Assembly: GCA_023140455.1 (NCBI GenBank) | Contig: JAGLLQ010000114.1 | Location: forward strand, 1 to 11,977 | DNA from: Desulfobacteraceae bacterium | Lineage (GTDB): Bacteria; Desulfobacterota; Desulfobacteria; Desulfobacterales; Desulfobacteraceae | Length of the DNA: 11,977 bases | Reading direction: 5' to 3' | Position numbers and translations under genes: made by a program | Part shown: positions 7,504 through 11,977 of the stretch, in pieces | How the letters are laid out: every line of letters begins with the position of its first letter | Numbering within the stretch: the stretch's first letter is position 1 | The notes under the pieces: model-generated | Told to the model about the DNA's origin: nothing | Database searches by the model: none | The model's input: only the letters and a program-made list of their open reading frames with translations

Positions 7504-8010
7504 TTAAAAAATCGGAGTAAGACTTTCAATATCATCAATTTTATGTTTGAATTCCGGATTATTATCCAGAGTTTTCATGATCATATTGGTTCTGTTATCC
7601 AGTTTTTTTTTATAATGTCGTGCCAGCCTAAGCATCACCTGATATCCAAGCTCATGATGCTCTTCAAAAAGCTGAGTCATTTTTTTGCTGCTAAGTGTCA
7701 TAACTTCACATGGCTCCTGGCAAATAGCTGTAGAAGATGCATTTGTTCCGGGTACAAGAGAAGCAACGCCAAAGGTTGAACCAGATTGGATTGTATCTAG
7801 AATGATATTGACATCAGGAGAAAGTGAAACTTTGTGGGCAACCTGTCCCATGATCAACATGTAAAAAGTGTCAATATCTTCATTTGTATCAAATAACACG
7901 GTATCTGTATTATAAATGCTTACATGCGTCTCAGATGCAATGATTTCAAGCAAATTATCAGGCAAGCCATTGAGTAGATTAATTTTTTTTAGATCTTCAA
8001 TTTTAACCAT
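7504..8010 (-). CDS. stand-alone cyclic-nucleotide-binding-fold protein (copy 1)
   Basis: The 168-residue product is a paralogue of the next gene downstream. It shows FYMLIMGQV at 49-57, FGVASLVPG at 80-88, STAICQEPCEV at 93-103, a C-terminal helix with LGYQVMLRLARHYKK, and a further short tail (KIDDIESLTPIF) absent from the other copy. The canonical cassette residues are again lost (V82 and S92). There is no output domain. The RBS AGGA lies six bases before ATG, and the gene starts 22 bases after the third antiporter subunit, which argues for co-transcription with it. It may sense a non-standard ligand, or work by protein contact, perhaps on the antiporter or a partner kinase; none of this can be seen directly. 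Confidence 0.8.
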   Translation of the reverse strand: MVKIEDLKKINLLNGLPDNLLEIIASETHVSIYNTDTVLFDTNEDIDTFYMLIMGQVAHKVSLSPDVNIILDTIQSGSTFGVASLVPGTNASSTAICQEPCEVMTLSSKKMTQLFEEHHELGYQVMLRLARHYKKKLDNRTNMIMKTLDNNPEFKHKIDDIESLTPIF

Positions 8011-8032
8011 GTTGAATCCTGTTTAAAAAAGA

Positions 8033-9805
8033 TTATGTCAGAAAAAAGATCAGGAGAATAAAGACAGTTGATATTGCAGCTCCTAATCCTATTGGTAAAG
8101 TTCCATTCATCATATCATCATAAAGTCTTAATTTTTTAATTTCCAGTCGTTTTCCGCTAAATCCCAAAAGCAGCCAGATGTTGACAGAGATAAACAGTGC
8201 AAGCTTTGCTGCAGTATCTTTACAAAAGGATGCAATAGCTTTTATTATGCCGATTGTTAAGATCTCACTTAATTTGTTTAAGGTGTTTAAACCTTTGTCT
8301 GCAACTATATAAGCAGCCCTTCCAAGTTTACGGTAAAACCAGTCAACATCCAGATTAATGGATTTAATTTCCGGGGGATAGTATCCGGAAAGAATTAACA
8401 GGGCAAAGGCAAGTGCTCCAAACATCAACAATTGCAGCTGACCAACTACATGTGCTCCTGTATAAGGAATATAATCAACTGTAAAGGGTAGTAGATTGTA
8501 TAATGGTTGCGGGAAAACACCTATTGCTACACATAAGAAAGCTGCTATGCCCATGGCAAGAAGCATATTCCATGAAGGTTCTTTTGCTCTGATTCCAGAA
8601 TCATGCCCGAAAAAGGTGAAAAAAGGTACTTTAATTCCTGCATGGTGAAACACACCTGCAGAAGCAAACTGGAGTACAAGGTATACAAAAACATACTTTC
8701 CATTTACAGCGGCAGTCACCACCATTGATTTGGAAACAAAGCCTGAAAAGAACGGGAATGCAGAAATTGATGCTGCCCCAACTATGCAGAAAAGGCAGGT
8801 TAAAGGCATTGTTTTATAAAGTCCGCCTAATTCTGTACACTTTATCTTTCCAGTCATTTGAAGAACAGAGCCAGCAGCCATGAACAATAGGCCTTTATAA
8901 AGAATATGACAAAAGGCATGGGCAACTGCACCATTAAGGGCAAGTTCAGTTCCAATACCGATTCCCACAAGCATGAATCCTATCTGATTCAATAGACTAT
9001 AGGCAAGCACCCTACGGATATCATTCTCAAGAACTGCATAGAATATCGGTACAAATACCATGAATGCGCCAACCCAGATCAAAAGTTCAGTGCCTGGGAA
9101 TGTTCTTATAAGAAGATAAACAGCAGATTTAGTTGTAAAGGCACTTAAAAATACAGTGCTGGTTGGTGTACCATTTGGATATGCATCCGGGAGCCAGGCA
9201 TGTAATGGAATAGCTGCTGCATTTAAGGCAACGCCAAAGAGAATAAAATAAGTTTCAATACCATCAAGGCCAATCTTGTCAAATGCAAGGGTGCCTGTTT
9301 TACTGTAATAAAGCATAATACCGGCTAATAAAAACAATCCGCCGATAATATGTACCAGAATATATCTGAAAGCTGCTTTTTTGGATTCTTCGGTTCTTGA
9401 AGCAAGGATGAGAAAAGTAGAACTGACTGCCATGATTTCCCAGAAAATGTAAAGACTGAAAAAGTCGCCGGCAAGTACCACTCCAAGTGTTGAGCCCGCA
9501 TAAACAATTGAAGAAACATTTTGAAGGTCATCTTTAACCTTTAAGGCAAATAAAATACCAAGAAAAGCCATGAGGGTAAAGATTATTCCAAAGATCATTG
9601 ATAGTTTATCAATGCGTCCAAATATAAGTTCATATCCCCAGAATTCACAAACCCAGATTTTACCGTGGGGAATGTTCATGAGGATATAAAAAGCAACCAC
9701 TGGAATAAGAAGCATATACAGGGACTTGGTTTTTCCTTTTAAGAAGGGGATAAGCAAAGCGCCTAAAATAAAAATAAATGCAGGTGGAATCATATTACTT
9801 GTCAT
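8033..9805 (-). CDS. MrpD/NuoL-type antiporter subunit with C-terminal extension (third in the operon)
   Basis: The 590-residue polytopic membrane protein belongs to the proton-conducting antiporter family (MrpA/MrpD, NuoL/M/N, HyfB). Visible marks are the TM5 Glu (E123 in FWEIM), IPLHAWLPDAYP at 199-210, the TM8 Lys (K226 in AFTTKSAVYLL), H296 and H300 with K304 (HAFCHILYKG), and K359 (SGFVSKS). The TM7 Lys normally found seven residues before the His of HxWLP is Asn195 here. About 90 residues beyond the usual family length follow: a DVDWFYRKLGR segment near 486-496, amphipathic helices, and a last membrane helix at about 571-589, recalling the lateral-helix extension of NuoL. The start at 9805 overlaps the preceding gene by 11 bases, suggesting translational coupling. 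M5 (9793) is an alternative start, and neither has a good RBS. It likely exchanges H+ for Na+ or K+ as part of a multi-subunit complex. Confidence 0.85.
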   Translation of the reverse strand: MTSNMIPPAFIFILGALLIPFLKGKTKSLYMLLIPVVAFYILMNIPHGKIWVCEFWGYELIFGRIDKLSMIFGIIFTLMAFLGILFALKVKDDLQNVSSIVYAGSTLGVVLAGDFFSLYIFWEIMAVSSTFLILASRTEESKKAAFRYILVHIIGGLFLLAGIMLYYSKTGTLAFDKIGLDGIETYFILFGVALNAAAIPLHAWLPDAYPNGTPTSTVFLSAFTTKSAVYLLIRTFPGTELLIWVGAFMVFVPIFYAVLENDIRRVLAYSLLNQIGFMLVGIGIGTELALNGAVAHAFCHILYKGLLFMAAGSVLQMTGKIKCTELGGLYKTMPLTCLFCIVGAASISAFPFFSGFVSKSMVVTAAVNGKYVFVYLVLQFASAGVFHHAGIKVPFFTFFGHDSGIRAKEPSWNMLLAMGIAAFLCVAIGVFPQPLYNLLPFTVDYIPYTGAHVVGQLQLLMFGALAFALLILSGYYPPEIKSINLDVDWFYRKLGRAAYIVADKGLNTLNKLSEILTIGIIKAIASFCKDTAAKLALFISVNIWLLLGFSGKRLEIKKLRLYDDMMNGTLPIGLGAAISTVFILLIFFLT

Positions 9806-10040
9806 AGTAGTTATCTTTTTTCATTACAATTAGTCTTAAAATTTTAGCCAGAAAAATGAGCAGAACACATGAGAAAAATCCATAAACAGCAGAGAACCCC
9901 TTTATATGTTCAAATGCAAAAGCCGGATGTGGATGAATAAAAAATTCCGAAATCAATAAAACCACCAGAGAAATATAAAATATAATTAAAAATCTCTTAA
10001 TATTTTTTGGATTGTCAAAAATTGTAAGTTCTTTTTTCAT
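9795..10040 (-). CDS. small two-helix membrane protein of the antiporter operon
   Basis: The 81-residue product has two predicted membrane helices (about 17-35 and 48-70). They are joined by a His-rich, aromatic loop (FFIHPHPAFAFEHIKGF), and the tail is charged (KKDNYYDK). The RBS AAGGA lies eight bases before ATG. The stop overlaps the start of the third MrpD-type subunit, so the two are probably made together. From memory, small proteins of this look (HPH loop, GFxAxYGFxxCVLL, terminal YYD) accompany MrpD-type subunits in other proteobacteria. It is probably an accessory subunit of the antiporter, though this is inference from context. Confidence 0.75.
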   Translation of the reverse strand: MKKELTIFDNPKNIKRFLIIFYISLVVLLISEFFIHPHPAFAFEHIKGFSAVYGFFSCVLLIFLAKILRLIVMKKDNYYDK

Positions 10041-10062
10041 AAAATTAATCCTTGAATATTAT

Positions 10063-10218
10063 TTAATGAACTGCACCAGTGCCAAAACCAGCTGAAAAGG
10101 CATATATGAGATATATTACAGCTAATGTAATAGCTATATAAAAAGCAGTAGTATATCCAGGCACCGGATCATGCCCCAGCATTTCCCATTCTTCTTCATT
10201 CTTATTTTTAGTATTCAT
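10063..10218 (-). CDS. 51-residue single-helix membrane protein of the antiporter operon
   Basis: The product begins MNTKNKNEEEWEM, continues LGHDPVPGY, has one membrane helix (about 22-42) and ends GFGTGAVH. The RBS AAAGG lies six bases before ATG 10218. The flanking gaps are 22 bases on both sides, matching the spacing of the other genes in the operon. It fills exactly the only otherwise empty stretch between the second and third large subunits. The acidic cytosolic start followed by an HDPxPGY turn into one helix is reminiscent of small anchoring subunits in respiratory complexes, such as the N-terminus of CcoP. No enzymatic role is expected; a stabilising or assembly subunit is the most likely role. 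Confidence 0.75.
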   Translation of the reverse strand: MNTKNKNEEEWEMLGHDPVPGYTTAFYIAITLAVIYLIYAFSAGFGTGAVH

Positions 10219-10240
10219 GTGTTGCCTTTACTTTATGGTT

Positions 10241-11734
10241 TTATAACCCTAATCCAACTTTGACTAAATTAACAAAAACATCAGGATAGAAAAATAAAAT
10301 TACTGAAATAATTGCTGTAATAACCAGAGGCACTACACACCATAATGGTGCTTCCTTAATTGTTGTTGTACCTGATGTATCAATCCCCTCTAAAGATTCT
10401 TCATCTGGTTTTGAAAAAAAGCCTTGATATATGATCGGTAAAAAATAAAAAGCATTTAAGAATGAGCTTACAAGTAAAACAGCCATCAGGATTTTATATT
10501 CTGATTGAAGAGTGCCTATTAGAAGATACCATTTGCTATAAAAACCACCGCTTGGCGGTAACCCGATTACACCTAAAGCTCCAATGAAAAAAGCTACAAA
10601 GGTTATGGGCATTTTTTTACCCAGGCCCTTCATTTGGCTTATGTATTTTTTACCCGTTGCAACATAAATTGCTCCGGCACAGAAAAAGAGTGTGATTTTT
10701 CCAAAGGCATGCATTGCAATATGGATGACTCCACCGAGTAATCCCATTGGTGTTAGAAGTGCTACTCCAAAGATTATATATGAAAGTTGGGATATGGTAG
10801 AAAATGCCAGCCTTCGTTTAAGTTCATCCTGGGACAGAGCTATGCAGGAGCTCACAAGTATAGTTATTGCAGCAATCGTGGCAACTATTATCCCCAAATT
10901 AAATTCTGCCAGAAGATCAACACCAAAAATTCCTGTAAGGACACGGACAATACTGAATACTCCAACTTTTACAACAGCCACAGCATGTAAGAGTGCACTT
11001 ACCGGAGTTGGAGCAACCATTGCAGCAGGAAGCCATGAATGAAAAGGCATAATGCCTGCTTTGGCAAATCCGAAAACAAACATCAGTAATAGAACAGTTA
11101 ATGCAGGTTTAGACATTTGACCTGCCTGGAAGATTCCTCCCAGGGCAAAATCGAGTGTGCCTGTAACATGATAACAATAAAGCATTGCCGGAAGAACAAA
11201 GGCAACAGAAGTCCCTAAAATAAAAATTAAGTATCTGCGACCTGAAATTTTTGATTTTGCATCCTGGTGGTGAGTAACCAAAGGGTATGTTGCCAAAGAC
11301 AAGATTTCATAAAAAAGATAAAGAGTAAGAAGGTTTGCTGAAAATGCAGCTCCTATGGTGGCAGATAATGCAAGGGCAAAAAAGGATGCAAAGCGTGTCT
11401 GGCCATGTTCATTCAAAGTCCGCATATAACCTATGGAATACATGGATGTGATTATCCATAAAGATGAAGCCACAAGTGCAAACAGCATCCCAAGTCCATC
11501 TACTTTAAAAGCAATGGATACGCCCGGAGCTATTTCAAAAAGTGTAAGAACTATTTCTTTGCCTTGTAGAACAAGAGGCAGCATGGAACATACTATGAGA
11601 AACTTGATTATTCCTGCAGTGAATGTCCAGCCTTCGCGAACATTAGGCTTGTCAGAAGATGAGATCAGCATTGGAATGACAAGAAGAGAAACTAAAACAG
11701 CCAAAAGAGGTTTTATTGATATGATTTGATCCAT
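10241..11734 (-). CDS. MrpD-type monovalent cation/H+ antiporter subunit (second in the operon)
   Basis: The 497-residue protein has about 14 hydrophobic helices, the normal length for MrpD. Conserved ion-path residues are present: TM5 Glu (E143 in LFYEIL), TM7 Lys (K225, seven residues before the His of MPFHSWLP), TM8 Lys (K256 in AVAVVKVGVF), H338 and H342 with K346 (HIAMHAFGK), and TM12 Lys (K401 in GGFYSKW). YSIGYMR at 99-105 is typical of the family. It should carry out proton-coupled Na+ or K+ transport in the cytoplasmic membrane together with its neighbours. The ATG at 11734 follows AAAAGG by about 10 bases. It lies 56 bases after the partial upstream subunit and 22 bases before the 51-aa gene. 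It could equally be called a NuoM/NuoN-type subunit of a modular respiratory complex; no complex I genes are visible here to decide. Confidence 0.88.
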   Translation of the reverse strand: MDQIISIKPLLAVLVSLLVIPMLISSSDKPNVREGWTFTAGIIKFLIVCSMLPLVLQGKEIVLTLFEIAPGVSIAFKVDGLGMLFALVASSLWIITSMYSIGYMRTLNEHGQTRFASFFALALSATIGAAFSANLLTLYLFYEILSLATYPLVTHHQDAKSKISGRRYLIFILGTSVAFVLPAMLYCYHVTGTLDFALGGIFQAGQMSKPALTVLLLMFVFGFAKAGIMPFHSWLPAAMVAPTPVSALLHAVAVVKVGVFSIVRVLTGIFGVDLLAEFNLGIIVATIAAITILVSSCIALSQDELKRRLAFSTISQLSYIIFGVALLTPMGLLGGVIHIAMHAFGKITLFFCAGAIYVATGKKYISQMKGLGKKMPITFVAFFIGALGVIGLPPSGGFYSKWYLLIGTLQSEYKILMAVLLVSSFLNAFYFLPIIYQGFFSKPDEESLEGIDTSGTTTIKEAPLWCVVPLVITAIISVILFFYPDVFVNLVKVGLGL

Positions 11735-11760
11735 TAACTAACAGCCTTTTATTAAATTAA

Positions 11761-11779
11761 TATCCACCAATAATGGATA
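11761..11779 (-). other. short inverted repeat between two antiporter subunit genes
   Basis: TATCCA (11761-11766) and TGGATA (11774-11779) form a 6-bp stem with a 7-base loop in the 56-base gap between the first and second MrpD-type genes. No T-run follows on the minus strand, so it is not a terminator. An mRNA processing or stability hairpin is possible, as is chance. Confidence 0.25.
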
Positions 11780-11790
11780 AATAATCCTGG

Positions 11791-11977
11791 TTATTGAAGA
11801 AAAGGGAGAATTATATTGTTTACAATTGTACCGGAATAAAGACCTGTAATAATAAGTGAAGCGCTTACGAGTCCAAGAGGAATAAGCATGGAAACAGGTG
11901 CTTCCGACATTGTTATTGTGTTGTCTTCATCGTGTTTATCATTGAAAAAACTAATTTCAAAAATTCTGAAAAACAAT
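11791..11977 (-). CDS. C-terminal fragment of an MrpD/NuoN-type antiporter subunit (cut by the window edge)
   Basis: About 62 codons of a gene running in from beyond the right edge are visible. The sequence RIFEISFF, then a charged loop (NDKHDEDN), then SEAPVSMLIPLGLVSASL and a final hydrophobic helix ending in ILPFLQ, is the characteristic C-terminus of MrpD-type subunits, where EAPxSM introduces the last membrane helix. A TTG at 11976 could be read as a start, but the fragment looks like the middle of a protein, so I treat it as partial. It makes this the first of three antiporter-type subunits in the operon. Confidence 0.75.
   Translation of the reverse strand, partial: LFFRIFEISFFNDKHDEDNTITMSEAPVSMLIPLGLVSASLIITGLYSGTIVNNIILPFLQ

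Noticed and set aside
6994..8010. Calling the two cNMP-fold proteins CRP/FNR-type transcription regulators
   Set aside because: Both end shortly after the beta-roll and C helix; there is no room for a helix-turn-helix DNA-binding domain.
10692..11042. 116-codon open frame on the plus strand inside the second antiporter subunit
   Set aside because: It is antisense to a clearly coding MrpD-type gene with conserved ion-path residues, and its translation shows no domain or membrane pattern.
8033..11977. Calling the antiporter genes nuoL, nuoM and nuoN of respiratory complex I
   Set aside because: No other complex I subunit is visible. The C-terminal EAPxSM form of the first, the YSIGYMR form of the second and the small accessory genes fit MrpD-type clusters better; the family overlap means this is not fully excluded.

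Overview
The window is AT-rich bacterial DNA holding two gene clusters that point at each other and meet near position 6985. Gene density, Shine-Dalgarno sites and the protein families suggest a Gram-negative anaerobe or facultative anaerobe. My best guess is the sulfate-reducing Desulfobacterota (Desulfobacterales type), but this is inferred from the look of the antiporter proteins and the large membrane protein, not from a marker gene. I see no rRNA, tRNA, CRISPR array, insertion sequence or phage gene.

Plus-strand cluster (187-6979). A 1388-residue exported or membrane-anchored protein of unknown function comes first. It is followed after 29 bases by a U32-family protein (a probable Fe-S RNA hydroxylase or 'peptidase U32' relative), then by a short NlpC/P60 cell-wall peptidase of the NlpC/MepS type with an N-terminal membrane or lipoprotein signal. 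The large protein is an old internal duplication. Each half has a cysteine-containing N-terminal region, a beta-rich extracytoplasmic part and a bundle of membrane helices, and a sequence resembling a complete signal peptide lies at the joint.

Minus-strand cluster (11977 down to 6994). In transcription order it holds: the C-terminus of one MrpD-type antiporter subunit (cut by the window edge), a full MrpD-type subunit (497 aa), a 51-aa single-helix protein, an 81-aa two-helix protein, a third MrpD-type subunit with a long C-terminal extension (590 aa), and two tandem paralogous proteins that are almost only a cyclic-nucleotide-binding (cNMP) fold. Spacings are 56, 22, 22, -11, 22 and 33 bases, so this looks like one operon whose promoter lies outside the window. 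Together the genes look like part of a multi-subunit Mrp-like or complex-I-like cation/proton antiporter with two small accessory membrane proteins.

The most interesting points are: (1) the two cNMP-fold proteins at the end of the antiporter operon, both lacking the usual phosphate-binding Glu and Arg; (2) the duplicated membrane protein with a buried signal peptide; (3) the third antiporter subunit carrying Asn where the second carries the key TM7 Lys; (4) the unlisted 51-aa gene. All functional statements rest on reading motifs by eye, with no database search.
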